Shown: one piece after another, positions 25,103-33,753 of the stretch
Position numbering within the stretch: position 1 is the first letter of the stretch
How the letters are laid out: each line of letters starts with the position of its first letter
Assembly (NCBI RefSeq): GCF_900176395.1
Contig: NZ_FWXL01000015.1
Span: forward strand, 1-64,000
Direction of reading: 5' to 3'
Source: Novosphingobium sp. B1
Lineage (GTDB): Bacteria > Pseudomonadota > Alphaproteobacteria > Sphingomonadales > Sphingomonadaceae
Length of the DNA: 64,000 bases
Notes under the pieces: model-generated
Database searches by the model: none
What the model saw: only the letters and a program-made list of their open reading frames with translations
What the model was told of the DNA's origin: nothing
Position numbers and translations under genes: made by a program

Positions 25103-25639
25103 TCAGACCTTGCCGAACCGTGCCTCGTAGGCAGCGGTATCGCCGCTGGCCAGGAGACGCGCCTGTTCGACCCAGTTGTCGCGCGTGGCGCGGCCGGCGA
25201 AGCTGCCGAGCTGTGCATCGATCCGCGCGATGTCCTCCTCGGTCCAGGCCGCGATCTGCGCATAGCTGGTCACGCCGAGCGAATGCAGCAGGGCCTTGAG
25301 CTTGGGACCGACGCCCTTGATGCGTCCAAGATCGTCGCCGGATGCGGAATGGGCGAGCGCAGCTTCGACTGCCTCTTCGGTGGCGGCGGCAGCAACCACC
25401 TCGCCAACGCCTGCCATCGTGCCGACAACCGGTGCTGGGGTGACCAGCGTTGCGGCACTTGGCGCATCGATCAATGCTGTGTTGCGGGCAGCCTTTTCAG
25501 CGCCTTCGGAAAGTACGTCCTGATATTCACGCTTTTGCGGCTTGGGCTTGGTGCGCCCCCATACCCACCATACCACGAAAGCGACGAGCAGCACGATGGC
25601 GGCAAGTGCGATCTGGTTGCCTTGGATGGACTCGAGCAT
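25103..25639 (-). CDS. Membrane-anchored helix-hairpin-helix protein
   Basis: The start is the ATG MLESIQGNQIALAAIVLLVAFVVWWVWGR, giving one N-terminal membrane helix. A TTG two codons upstream is the alternative. A variable Ala-rich linker leads to a C-terminal domain of about 70 residues: DDLGRIKGVGPKLKALLHSL, then AAWTEEDIARIDAQLGSFAG and NWVEQARLLASGD. This domain is the helix-hairpin-helix type seen at the end of some NuoE and ribosomal-protein L21-like fusion proteins. It may bind nucleic acid or another protein; its role is not established. Confidence 0.7.
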   Translation of the reverse strand: MLESIQGNQIALAAIVLLVAFVVWWVWGRTKPKPQKREYQDVLSEGAEKAARNTALIDAPSAATLVTPAPVVGTMAGVGEVVAAAATEEAVEAALAHSASGDDLGRIKGVGPKLKALLHSLGVTSYAQIAAWTEEDIARIDAQLGSFAGRATRDNWVEQARLLASGDTAAYEARFGKV

Positions 25640-25672
25640 GTGCAAACCCCCAGGGAGAATTGATGCGGCCCG

Positions 25673-27151
25673 TCAGGCCGGCTTCTGTTTGCGGAACAGC
25701 ACGCGGTCTTCCGGACCGAACGCGCGCACCCACAGCATGTAGCAATAAATACCCAGAATCGCAGGAATGCCAAACGCCAGTTCAGCCCATTCGGGCAGCC
25801 AGGTCATGGCGATGCCGACAGCCAGCGCGGGAACGATCGCCCAGGCAAGGCCCCAACGCCAGTTGCTGATCGAGTGACCAAGCAGGCGCGCCAGCACTCG
25901 CGACTTCACCGCCGAAGACAGCCCCAGCGACAGTGCTAGCGCCAGCGAAGCGGCAGCGGCAACGTACATCGGCCCCCACCCGGCATTGCGGGCAAGGAGA
26001 ATGAGCGCAATCGTCAGGACGGCCTGCAGGGCTATCGTGCCAAGGCTGATCCACAGGTTGCGCATGCGGGCAAGGTAGACCAGCGCGGCCTCGCTCACGA
26101 CCGCCTTTGACGCCACGACCTCGGCAATCAGCAGGAAGGCAAGGGCTGCCGTGCCGGAAACGAAGGCAGGCCCGCCCAGGCCCATCAGGCCCTCACCCGG
26201 GATACCCAGCGCCATGGCAATACCGATCTGCGCCGCGCCGATCCAGAAACCGACCTGACAGACCTGCTTGGCGATCGCGGCATAGTCCTTTTCCTTGACG
26301 CTGCGCGTGATTACCGGACCGAGCACCGGTTCGAAGCTGGTCTTGAGCTTCTGCGGCAACGAGGCGAACTGCTGGGCGAAGTAATAGATACCGACCGGCG
26401 CTTCGCCCACGAAGAAGCGCAGGATGAACACGTCCAGCTTTCGCGTGCCCCATTCGACGGCATCGGCGCCGGCCAACGGGATGTTGCGGCGGGCAATCTG
26501 CCAGAGTGGGCCAGGACGTGGCTTCCAGACATGGGGCAAGCCATAAGTGCGCAAAAGTACGAAGACGGCCACGCCCGTCGCCGCCCAGACCGAGGCGAGA
26601 TAGGCAAGGCTCAAGCCGGAGGAGGGCCAGACGAAGAAGAACGCACCGGCGGCGATGGAGATGGTCCAAGGCTCCACCACCGAACGCGCACGCACGGTCG
26701 TCGCCACATCGAAGCGGTAGGCCAGCGCGGCCAAGGCCAGATCGCCCAGGGCAAGACCGGGGATCGCCAGCACGAGCAGGCGATCGGCCAGGGTGAAGTT
26801 GCCGCTGGGATACATCGACTGCGGAAACAGGTAGATCAGCGCCCCCATGCCAAGCGCCAGCGACATGGCCAGAAGCACGGCATCGCCCACGACATTGGCG
26901 GGATGCTCGTCATTCTCGGCAAGGCGCTGCGCCAGGCCTCGCTTCTGGCCGAGCGTTGCCAGCATCCCGGCAAATTCGACCATGACCAATGCCGAGGCGA
27001 AGCGTCCCATCGCCGGTGCACCGTACAGGCGGCTGGCGATGAACAGGAACGGCATGCGCGCCAGCAGGCGCAGCAGGAAACCGAGGAAGTTCGTGCGCCC
27101 ACCCTTGGCGAGCGCGGCGATGTCCTCCTGGCGGGGCGGTGTTTCAGACAA
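25673..27151 (-). CDS. Polysaccharide/oligosaccharide flippase family protein
   Basis: The 492-residue protein has about 12 to 14 predicted membrane helices, for example FLGFLLRLLARMPFLFIASRL, DAVLLAMSLALGMGALIYLF and AAQIGIAMALGIPG. The layout and length match MOP-superfamily flippases (Wzx-like), which move lipid-linked sugars across the inner membrane. The start is taken as TTG at 27151 (MSETPPRQED), overlapping gpsA by eight bases; the open frame extends to 27199. No glycosyltransferase genes adjoin, so its substrate cannot be named. Confidence 0.75.
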   Translation of the reverse strand: MSETPPRQEDIAALAKGGRTNFLGFLLRLLARMPFLFIASRLYGAPAMGRFASALVMVEFAGMLATLGQKRGLAQRLAENDEHPANVVGDAVLLAMSLALGMGALIYLFPQSMYPSGNFTLADRLLVLAIPGLALGDLALAALAYRFDVATTVRARSVVEPWTISIAAGAFFFVWPSSGLSLAYLASVWAATGVAVFVLLRTYGLPHVWKPRPGPLWQIARRNIPLAGADAVEWGTRKLDVFILRFFVGEAPVGIYYFAQQFASLPQKLKTSFEPVLGPVITRSVKEKDYAAIAKQVCQVGFWIGAAQIGIAMALGIPGEGLMGLGGPAFVSGTAALAFLLIAEVVASKAVVSEAALVYLARMRNLWISLGTIALQAVLTIALILLARNAGWGPMYVAAAASLALALSLGLSSAVKSRVLARLLGHSISNWRWGLAWAIVPALAVGIAMTWLPEWAELAFGIPAILGIYCYMLWVRAFGPEDRVLFRKQKPA

Positions 27152-28139
27152 GCAGCGATTCCGCCTTGAGAGGGCGCGAAAGCAGGCCAGCCACCACATC
27201 GCGGGCAGGCGCAGCGCCTTCGAGTAGTGTCACGACGGCTTCAACGATCGGCATGGAAATGCCGCGAGTGCGTGCAATCTCGGCCAGGACCGGAGCGGTA
27301 AAGGCTCCCTCTGCCACGGAGTTCTTGGCACCTAGCACTTCGGCCGCGCTCGCCCCTTCGCCCAGCGCCTTGCCAAGCGAGAAGTTGCGGCTGGAGGTGG
27401 AGGAGCAGGTCAGCACGAGGTCTCCCAACCCGGAAAGACCCGAAAGGGTTTCGGCCCGCGCGCCCAGCGCCAGCCCGAAGCGCTGCATCTCGGCAAAGCC
27501 GCGGCTGATCAGTGCCGCGCGGGCATTCTGGCCGAGGCCCAGACCATCGACCACGCCGCAGGCGATGGCGAGCACGTTCTTGACCGCACCACCGATCTCG
27601 GCCCCCGCCACGTCATCGGAGTAATAGGGACGGAAGGTCGGGCGGGCGATGGCATCTGACAGGCGCTGCCATTGCGCCTCGCCGCCGGCACAGGCCAAGG
27701 TCACCGCCGTAGGCAGGCCGGCTGCAACTTCGTGCGCAAAGGTCGGCCCCGAAAGCACGGCAATGTCCGCGCCCGGCGCAGCATCACGGGCAACGTCGGC
27801 CATGAGCCGGCCGGTGCCAGCCTCGATCCCCTTGGAGCACAGGACAACGTCGCCACTTGTGCGCCCCATTGCGCCGAGCACGCTGGCCAGAAACTGCGCA
27901 GGTGTGACCATCAGCAGCACCGGCAGCGTCGCCATCTCGGCAAGATCGCTGGTCGCGCGGATCGACGAGGCAAGGCGAGCCGACGGCAGGAACAGGCTGT
28001 TCGTCCGCGCCGAATTGATCTCGGCCACAAGTTCGCTCTCGCGCGCCCACAGCAGCACCTCGCGCCCGTCGCTGCTGAGCATCTGCGCCAGCGCGGTGCC
28101 CCAGGCCCCTGCGCCGACCACGCCAACCCTTGCGGTCAT
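27144..28139 (-). CDS. gpsA: Glycerol-3-phosphate dehydrogenase (NAD(P)+)
   Basis: GpsA reduces dihydroxyacetone phosphate to sn-glycerol 3-phosphate for phospholipid synthesis. The 331-residue protein begins MTARVGVVGAGAWGTALAQM, a nucleotide-binding fold. VLCSKGIEAGTGRLM, the substrate-pocket AGAEIGGAVKNVLAIACG with catalytic Lys, and GLSGLGDLVLTC follow in the normal order. Its ATG overlaps the tsaD stop as ATGA, so it is translationally coupled to it, a pairing found in many proteobacteria. Confidence 0.96.
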   Translation of the reverse strand: MTARVGVVGAGAWGTALAQMLSSDGREVLLWARESELVAEINSARTNSLFLPSARLASSIRATSDLAEMATLPVLLMVTPAQFLASVLGAMGRTSGDVVLCSKGIEAGTGRLMADVARDAAPGADIAVLSGPTFAHEVAAGLPTAVTLACAGGEAQWQRLSDAIARPTFRPYYSDDVAGAEIGGAVKNVLAIACGVVDGLGLGQNARAALISRGFAEMQRFGLALGARAETLSGLSGLGDLVLTCSSTSSRNFSLGKALGEGASAAEVLGAKNSVAEGAFTAPVLAEIARTRGISMPIVEAVVTLLEGAAPARDVVAGLLSRPLKAESLLV

Positions 28140-29188
28140 GCCTTCACCCCTGCGCCACGCACTGGCGCGGCATTGTCGTCTAGCGGCCAGCGCGGGCGCG
28201 CCGCCACGTCGAGCGGGTCGGTATATCCCAGAGCAAAGCGTTCGGCGCCAGCCCAGCCGATCATCGCGGCATTGTCTGTGCACAGTTTCGGCGGCGGGGC
28301 GACGAGCGGCAACCCGTGGCCTTGGGCAAGCGCCTCGAGCGCGCCGCGCAGCGCGGCATTGGCAGCAACCCCGCCTGCCACGACAAGCGCGGTCATCCCC
28401 GGTGAGGCGGCACCCAGCGCGATGCGCGTGCGATCGACGACGCAATCGAGCGCGGCCTGCTGGAATGAGGCGGCGATATCGGCGTCGGCGTGAACGCCGG
28501 CATCTTTCGCCCGCATCACCGCGCTCTTGAGCCCCGCGAAGGAAAAGTGCGGCTCCCCGCTGCCGACCAGCGGGCGCGGCAGGGGCACGGCCTTGGGATT
28601 GCCCTCACGCGCGAGACGCTCCACCGCCGGACCGCCGGGATAGCCAAGGCCGAGGATCTTGGCCGTCTTGTCGAAGGCTTCGCCCAGCGCGTCGTCGATG
28701 GTCGTTGCAAGGCGGCGGTACTGACCCACACCGGCCACTTCAAGAATCTGGCAATGCCCGCCCGAGACCAGCAACAGAAGGTAGGGATAGGCCAGCGCCG
28801 GATCGGCAAGGCGTGGCGAAAGCGCGTGGCCTTCAAGATGATTGACGGCGACCAGCGGCTTGTCAGCCGCCATGGCCAGCGCCTTTGCGGTAATGAGGCC
28901 AACCATGACGCCGCCGATCAGGCCTGGGCCCGCCGTCGCGGCGATCGCATCGACATCATCGAGCCCCAGCCCTGCATCGGCAAGCACGGCCTCGATCATC
29001 GGACCCAGCACTTCGACGTGCGCGCGCGCAGCGATTTCGGGCACGACGCCGCCATAAGGGCGATGCTCTTCGTCTTGCGAAGCAATGCGTTGCGCGACGA
29101 TTCGCGCCGCCAGCGTCGTGCCATTGCCGTCGATCACCGCGGCGGCGGTTTCATCGCAGCTTGATTCTATGCCAAGGATCAGGGCCAT
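28136..29188 (-). CDS. tsaD: tRNA N6-adenosine threonylcarbamoyltransferase
   Basis: TsaD transfers threonylcarbamoyl to A37 of ANN-decoding tRNAs. The 350-residue protein starts at ATG (MALILGIESSCDETAAAV). The ASKHA fold has the metal-binding His117 and His121 (NHLEGH) and phosphate-binding motifs (VSGGHCQIL, GGVAANAALR, CTDNAAMIGWAG). All motifs and the length are normal. The frame is open upstream, but the region before the ATG is shared with the divergent hemC promoter region. Confidence 0.97.
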   Translation of the reverse strand: MALILGIESSCDETAAAVIDGNGTTLAARIVAQRIASQDEEHRPYGGVVPEIAARAHVEVLGPMIEAVLADAGLGLDDVDAIAATAGPGLIGGVMVGLITAKALAMAADKPLVAVNHLEGHALSPRLADPALAYPYLLLLVSGGHCQILEVAGVGQYRRLATTIDDALGEAFDKTAKILGLGYPGGPAVERLAREGNPKAVPLPRPLVGSGEPHFSFAGLKSAVMRAKDAGVHADADIAASFQQAALDCVVDRTRIALGAASPGMTALVVAGGVAANAALRGALEALAQGHGLPLVAPPPKLCTDNAAMIGWAGAERFALGYTDPLDVAARPRWPLDDNAAPVRGAGVKA

Positions 29189-29233
29189 CTGGCGCTTTCC
29201 TCTAGTGATAATCCCGTTTACGGCAAGCAGTGC

Positions 29234-30196
29234 ATGAACACATCGCCACAACCTGCCGCGCCCATAGCCGCCAAGCCTGAACGCCCGCTGAGGCTCGGCA
29301 CCCGCCGTTCGCCGCTAGCCATGGCGCAAGCCGAGGAAACCCGCGATCGGCTTTGCGCTGCCCACGGCTGGGGACCGGACATGGTCGAGATCGTCCCGGT
29401 AACCGCCAGTGGCGACAAGATCCTTGACCGGCCACTCGCCGAAATCGGCGGCAAGGCCCTATGGACCAAGGAACTCGACGCCTGGCTGTTCGATGGCGAG
29501 ATCGACTTCGCGGTTCATTCCATGAAGGACGTCGAAACGCTTCGTCCTGAAGAATTCTGCATTGCCGCCGTACTTCCCCGCGCCGACGTGCGCGACGTGC
29601 TTGTGGGTGCGGCCTCCATTCATGCCATTCCACCCGGCGCGCGCGTCGGTACCAGTGCCCCGCGCCGCGCCGCGCAGATGCTGCACGCCCGCCCGGACCT
29701 TACGATCGTCGGCTTTCGCGGCAATGTCGCCACGCGTCTTGCCAAGTTGCAGGCTGACGAGGCCGATGTGACCCTGCTTGCCGCCGCAGGCCTGCAGCGC
29801 CTGGGCGAAACCGGCGTGGGCACACCGCTTTCGGAATTCGAATGGCTGCCTGCCCCGGCGCAGGGTGCCATCGGCATCGAATGCCTTGTGGCAAGCGAGG
29901 ACGTCCGCGGTTGGCTTGGCGCCATCGACGACCGGCCGACGCACGAGGCGGTGCTGGCCGAGCGCGCCTTGCTGGCGGCACTCGGCGGCAATTGTCACAG
30001 CCCGATTGCAGTACTGACCACGCATCACGATTCCTCGCTGACCGTGCGCGCGGCGATCTACAGCCCTGATGGTGCCGAACGGATCGAGGCCAGCGAAACC
30101 TTTGCGCCTGCCGACAAGGAGGGGCCGCGCCGTCTTGCGCATCGCTTGCTGTCGGCAGCGCCAGAATCGGTGACGGTGCACTTCTCGGGCGAATGA
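29234..30196 (+). CDS. hemC: Hydroxymethylbilane synthase (porphobilinogen deaminase)
   Basis: HemC assembles four porphobilinogens into hydroxymethylbilane in haem synthesis. The 320-residue protein shows RLGTRRSPLAMAQAE, catalytic Asp99 (HSMKDVET), TSAPRRAAQML and GFRGNVATRL, with the dipyrromethane cofactor attached to Cys254 (GGNCHSP). The start is an ATG 45 bases from the divergent tsaD. It is followed directly by hemD, whose start overlaps its stop. Confidence 0.97.
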   Translation: MNTSPQPAAPIAAKPERPLRLGTRRSPLAMAQAEETRDRLCAAHGWGPDMVEIVPVTASGDKILDRPLAEIGGKALWTKELDAWLFDGEIDFAVHSMKDVETLRPEEFCIAAVLPRADVRDVLVGAASIHAIPPGARVGTSAPRRAAQMLHARPDLTIVGFRGNVATRLAKLQADEADVTLLAAAGLQRLGETGVGTPLSEFEWLPAPAQGAIGIECLVASEDVRGWLGAIDDRPTHEAVLAERALLAALGGNCHSPIAVLTTHHDSSLTVRAAIYSPDGAERIEASETFAPADKEGPRRLAHRLLSAAPESVTVHFSGE

Positions 30197-30882
30197 GCGC
30201 CTCGGAATTGTTGCCGCTGGTGGTAATCCGGCCAGAGCCGGGAAATGCCGCGACGTGCGCGGCAGCGCGCGAGATGGGGCTGCAACCTGTCGGCGCTCCG
30301 CTGTTCGAAATCGAGCCGGTAGAATGGGATGTACCGGCCATGCACTTCGACGCCATCCTTGCCGGCAGCGCCAACGTCTTTCGCCATGGCGGTCCGGGCT
30401 TGGCACGTTTCGCCGATGTTCCGGTGATCGCCGTGGGCGAGACGACCGCAGCCGAGGCCCGCGCAGCCGGCTTTGCGATCGCACGCATCGGTGGAGGGGG
30501 GCTCCAGCCGATCGTCGCGACGCTTGCGCCGGGCAATTACATCCGAATCGCAGGTGAAGATCGCGTCATTCTGGACCCGCCCGAAGGCGTGCGAATCGAA
30601 ACCGCAGTCGTCTACGCCGCGCTCAAACGTGCCTTCCCGGCACAGTTGCAAGGCGTGCTGGCGCAACCGGCGGTGGTCCTGCTGCACTCCGGAGAAGCGG
30701 CCCGCCATTTCGCACGCGAATGCGAAAGACTTGGAATCCGGAAGGAAAATCTCCATCTCGCCTGCCTTGCCCCTCGTATTGCGGAACTCGCCGGCAGTGG
30801 CTGGGGCTCGGTAGCGGTGGCTGCGGGCAGGACCGATAACGAGGTTCTGGAACTAGCGCACCGGATGTGCCAGACAGTGTGA
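30193..30882 (+). CDS. hemD: Uroporphyrinogen-III synthase
   Basis: HemD closes hydroxymethylbilane with inversion of ring D. The 229-residue protein is of usual length. As typical, the sequence is weakly conserved, but VVIRPEPGNAATCAAAREMG at the start, DAILAGSANVFRHGG, VIAVGETTAAEARAAGF and LLHSGEAARHFARE match the two-lobed fold. Position right after hemC with an ATGA overlap and before a mitofilin-type gene makes the call secure. Confidence 0.9.
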   Translation: MSASELLPLVVIRPEPGNAATCAAAREMGLQPVGAPLFEIEPVEWDVPAMHFDAILAGSANVFRHGGPGLARFADVPVIAVGETTAAEARAAGFAIARIGGGGLQPIVATLAPGNYIRIAGEDRVILDPPEGVRIETAVVYAALKRAFPAQLQGVLAQPAVVLLHSGEAARHFARECERLGIRKENLHLACLAPRIAELAGSGWGSVAVAAGRTDNEVLELAHRMCQTV

Positions 30883-31844
30883 CTTCGGGGCGACAGGACA
30901 AGCGAAAACGCATGGAGGAAATGGGTTATAGTCCGCGCAGAGCGGGCCAGCGAACCGGCATTGGCGGGCGATCGGTCGCCGCGCTGGTGGCGGGATGCCT
31001 GCTGGCTGGCGCGGCGGGCGCGGCCTGGCTGGGCTGGCGCAACGGCCTGATCGACGTGCGCGTTGATGATTCGGGCGTTCCGCAACTGGTCACTTCACCC
31101 TCTGCGGCGCCCTCGCCCAGCGCGTCTGCCGCAGAAGTCGCCGCCACGCAGGCGCAGATCGGCGCGCAGGTTGACAGCACGGCCGCCAAGATCGCCATGC
31201 TTGAACAGCGGCTGGCCGAACTTAACCAGCAGGCCATCGCTGCATCGGGCAATGCGACCCACGCCGAAGCGCTGCTGCTGGCCTTTGCCGCGCGCCGCGC
31301 GCTGGAGCGCGGGCAGCCGCTGGGCTGGATCGAGGCGCAACTGCGCGCCCGCTTCGGCGAGACGCAAGGCGCCGCGGTTGATCGCGTGACCGCCGCCGGC
31401 GCCATGCCGGTGACCCTCGCCCAGCTTGGCGAACAGTTCGAGGTGCTGGCGCCGGTGCTGGCTGGCGGCAAGACGGACGAAGGCACCCTGGACTGGCTCA
31501 GCCGCCAGGTTTCCGACCTGTTCGTGATCCGCCACGACGATTCGCCTTCGCCCGCGCCGGAAAGTCGCCTGCAACGCGCCCGCGCCTTCCTTGCGGGCGG
31601 CAAGATCGAGGCGGCTGCGGCAGAGGTCGAGAAGATGCCCGGTCGCGAGGCCGCCGCCGATTGGCTCGTCCGCGCGCGCGACTACATGGCGACGCAGCGG
31701 GCGCTGGATCAGTTAGAAGCTGCGGCGCTGATGGGCGCGCAGCCGGTTGCCGCACCTGCGCAGGCGGTTGCGCCGGAGCCAACGGCAAGCGCATCGCCTG
31801 CAGTGCCGCCGGCGCTACCGGCGGAGTCTACGCCGCAGATATGA
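30867..31844 (+). CDS. Mitofilin/HemX-like membrane protein
   Basis: The 325-residue protein starts at a GTG inside the end of hemD. One membrane helix (VAALVAGCLLAGAAGAAWLGW) follows a short basic cytoplasmic N-terminus. Next come a Pro/Ala/Ser-rich stretch, a coiled coil (about 95-125, KIAMLEQRLAELNQQ) and a conserved helical C-terminal domain (LARAGGKTDEG-type region through AAAEVEKMPGREAAADWLVRARDYM). This is the alphaproteobacterial counterpart of mitochondrial Mic60, encoded after hemD. It is proposed to shape membranes or support haem enzymes. Confidence 0.8.
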   Translation: MPDSVTSGRQDKRKRMEEMGYSPRRAGQRTGIGGRSVAALVAGCLLAGAAGAAWLGWRNGLIDVRVDDSGVPQLVTSPSAAPSPSASAAEVAATQAQIGAQVDSTAAKIAMLEQRLAELNQQAIAASGNATHAEALLLAFAARRALERGQPLGWIEAQLRARFGETQGAAVDRVTAAGAMPVTLAQLGEQFEVLAPVLAGGKTDEGTLDWLSRQVSDLFVIRHDDSPSPAPESRLQRARAFLAGGKIEAAAAEVEKMPGREAAADWLVRARDYMATQRALDQLEAAALMGAQPVAAPAQAVAPEPTASASPAVPPALPAESTPQI

Positions 31845-31956
31845 GGTGGAAGTCAGGAACGGTAGGTTAGTCCGCTTTTGCGATTTTCACACCAAGGGCT
31901 GCCGTTCAGTATTCGACCCCGTTGCTGGCGCTGTGTAATACTGCCACCCTCTCCCG

Positions 31957-32328
31957 ATGTGGAGAATAATTTTGTGGTTGCTCATCGCGATCTTTGTCCT
32001 TGGGGCAACCTATACCCTTGCGATCTCGCCCCACTCATCATTCAACCGTGCAGGTCTCGCAGGAGCAAGCGGGCGGATCGATACAGGCAAGAAGTTCGGG
32101 GTCTCCATCGGCAACAATCCGAGAGACATTGAGGTCAAATTCACAGCGTTGGGCTTCGAAAAGGTCGAGTTGACGAAGGCGCGATCTTGCCATGGCTTCG
32201 ATTATGCTGAGGACCAAAATCTTCAATTGTGGTTCGACGACAGTTGGCGAAGGGGAACATTGTGCGTTGTAAGCTCAGGCAGCAGAATAATGTATCTGAG
32301 TTGGAGTTACGGGGTAGGATTTCCGTGA
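31957..32328 (+). CDS. Hypothetical membrane-anchored protein
   Basis: The 123-residue product starts MWRIILWLLIAIFVLGATYTL, one N-terminal membrane helix. The rest is about 100 residues of exported-type sequence with two cysteines (ARSCHGFDYAED, GTLCVVSSG) and many aromatic residues near the end (YLSWSYGVGFP). The gene is visibly lower in G+C than its neighbours (about half AT in its second half), suggesting recent acquisition. No family was recognised. Confidence 0.5.
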   Translation: MWRIILWLLIAIFVLGATYTLAISPHSSFNRAGLAGASGRIDTGKKFGVSIGNNPRDIEVKFTALGFEKVELTKARSCHGFDYAEDQNLQLWFDDSWRRGTLCVVSSGSRIMYLSWSYGVGFP

Positions 32329-32410
32329 GCTGTCCTGAGGTCTCTGGTTCCGATTCCCACCCCAAAGCAGCCAATCAAGACCCAGTCTTGCAAACCTAAA
32401 TCCCGTCGTC

Positions 32411-32489
32411 CCGGATTTCATCCGGACTTGGCTTTTCTTCTTCAGCGCTGGGCTGGAAGTAGGAGCCAAGCCCCGTGTCGAGCACGGGG
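32411..32489. repeat. Two hairpins typical of dispersed intergenic repeats
   Basis: The 200-base gap holds two tight hairpins: CCGGAT-TTC-ATCCGG (32411-32425) and CCCCGTG-TCGAG-CACGGGG (32471-32489). Short elements built on CCCGGA-N-TCCGG stems are scattered between genes in sphingomonads, so these are probably copies. The second could also end transcripts of the upstream gene. Beyond them I see no coding sequence here. Confidence 0.5.
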
Positions 32490-32535
32490 CGACGATTAGG
32501 GGAAGGCGGTCAGGGGCGGCGCTCTGCCGCCCAAC

Positions 32536-33753
32536 TCACGCCGCGCGCAGCAGCTTGGGCAGGTCTCCGCTCATGCCGCGTGCTTCGTCCATGAACCAGC
32601 GCTTGAGGGGCGCGGCGCGTTGGACGCCGGCCATGCCGAGGCGCCGCACCGCCGAGGGCAGCTTGCCGGGGATGCCGAACAGGCGGGTGAGAACATCAGT
32701 GGCGGTGGCGACCATGAAGGTGTCGGCGGCGCGCCAGCGTTCGTAGCGGGCGAGGAGTTGCGCATCGCCGACGTCCAGCCCCAGCCTCAAGCCATCGGAC
32801 AGCACCTCGACCAGCGCCGCGACATCGCGCAGGCCGACGTTGAGGCCCTGTCCCGCGATCGGGTGCATGCCGTGCGCGGCATCGCCGATCAGCGCCAGCC
32901 GGTCCTCGACGATCCGCGCGGTGTGGTGGAAGTTGAGCGGATAGGACGTGCGCGGGCTGGCGAGTTCGATCTTGCCGAAGATGCCGTGCATCCGGCTCGC
33001 CACCTCGTTCAGGAACATCGCCTCGGGCATGGCCAGCACGGCAGCGGCGTCCTTTTCCGCCACGGTCCAGACCAGCGCGGAGCGGTGCTTGCCGCCTTCA
33101 TCAAGCAGCGGCAGCAGCGCGAACGGGCCTGCCGGATAGAACACTTCCCACGCCACGTTGCCATGGGGCTTTTCGTGCGTCAGCCCGGCAATGATCGCAC
33201 GGTGGCCATAGTCCCACTTGGCGGGCGTGAACCCGGCTTCGTCGCGCGTCGGGCTCTTGCGCCCTTCTGCCGCAACCATGAGCCGCCCCTTGAGCAGGCG
33301 GCCATCGGACAGGGTGACCGAAACGCCATGCTCGCCGCGTTCGCGGGCGACGACGTGGCTGTTGGGGTGGAAGGTGATCGCCTCTTCCCGCGCCGCAACG
33401 CCGTACATCGCGATGCGCAGATCGCGGTTGGCGTACATGCGGCCCAATGAGCCATCTGCCTCACCGGGCTGGAAATCGATCCGGCCCGGCTTCATCCCGT
33501 CGGTCACCGCGATCGAGGCGATCGGGCAGCCCTTGGGCGCCAGTTCCTCGGCCATGCCGAGGTTGGTGTAGAGGTTCCAGCTGGCGGTCGAGATTGCCGA
33601 GGCACGACCATCGAACCCTTCGGCGGTCTGCGCCGCAGGGTCCGAATTGTCGACCACGTGGGACGTTATCCCCGCCTTGGCGAGGCCGATGGCCAGCGTC
33701 ATGCCGACGAGGCCACCACCCAGAATAACGACGTCAGCTTGCGACTCGTTCAC
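32536..33753 (-). CDS. UbiH/UbiF family FAD-dependent hydroxylase
   Basis: The 405-residue protein has the flavin monooxygenase motifs: ADVVILGGGLVGMTLAIGL at the start, the DG motif near GRLLKGRLMVAAEGRKSPTRDEAG, and LALIGDAAHGMHPIAGQGLNVGLRD. The last is the ubiquinone hydroxylase form. It probably hydroxylates a ubiquinone precursor. I prefer the GTG at 33753 (MNESQADVV), which overlaps the upstream stop as GTGA; an ATG at 33771 would add six residues. Which ring carbon it modifies is not clear. Confidence 0.88.
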   Translation of the reverse strand: MNESQADVVILGGGLVGMTLAIGLAKAGITSHVVDNSDPAAQTAEGFDGRASAISTASWNLYTNLGMAEELAPKGCPIASIAVTDGMKPGRIDFQPGEADGSLGRMYANRDLRIAMYGVAAREEAITFHPNSHVVARERGEHGVSVTLSDGRLLKGRLMVAAEGRKSPTRDEAGFTPAKWDYGHRAIIAGLTHEKPHGNVAWEVFYPAGPFALLPLLDEGGKHRSALVWTVAEKDAAAVLAMPEAMFLNEVASRMHGIFGKIELASPRTSYPLNFHHTARIVEDRLALIGDAAHGMHPIAGQGLNVGLRDVAALVEVLSDGLRLGLDVGDAQLLARYERWRAADTFMVATATDVLTRLFGIPGKLPSAVRRLGMAGVQRAAPLKRWFMDEARGMSGDLPKLLRAA

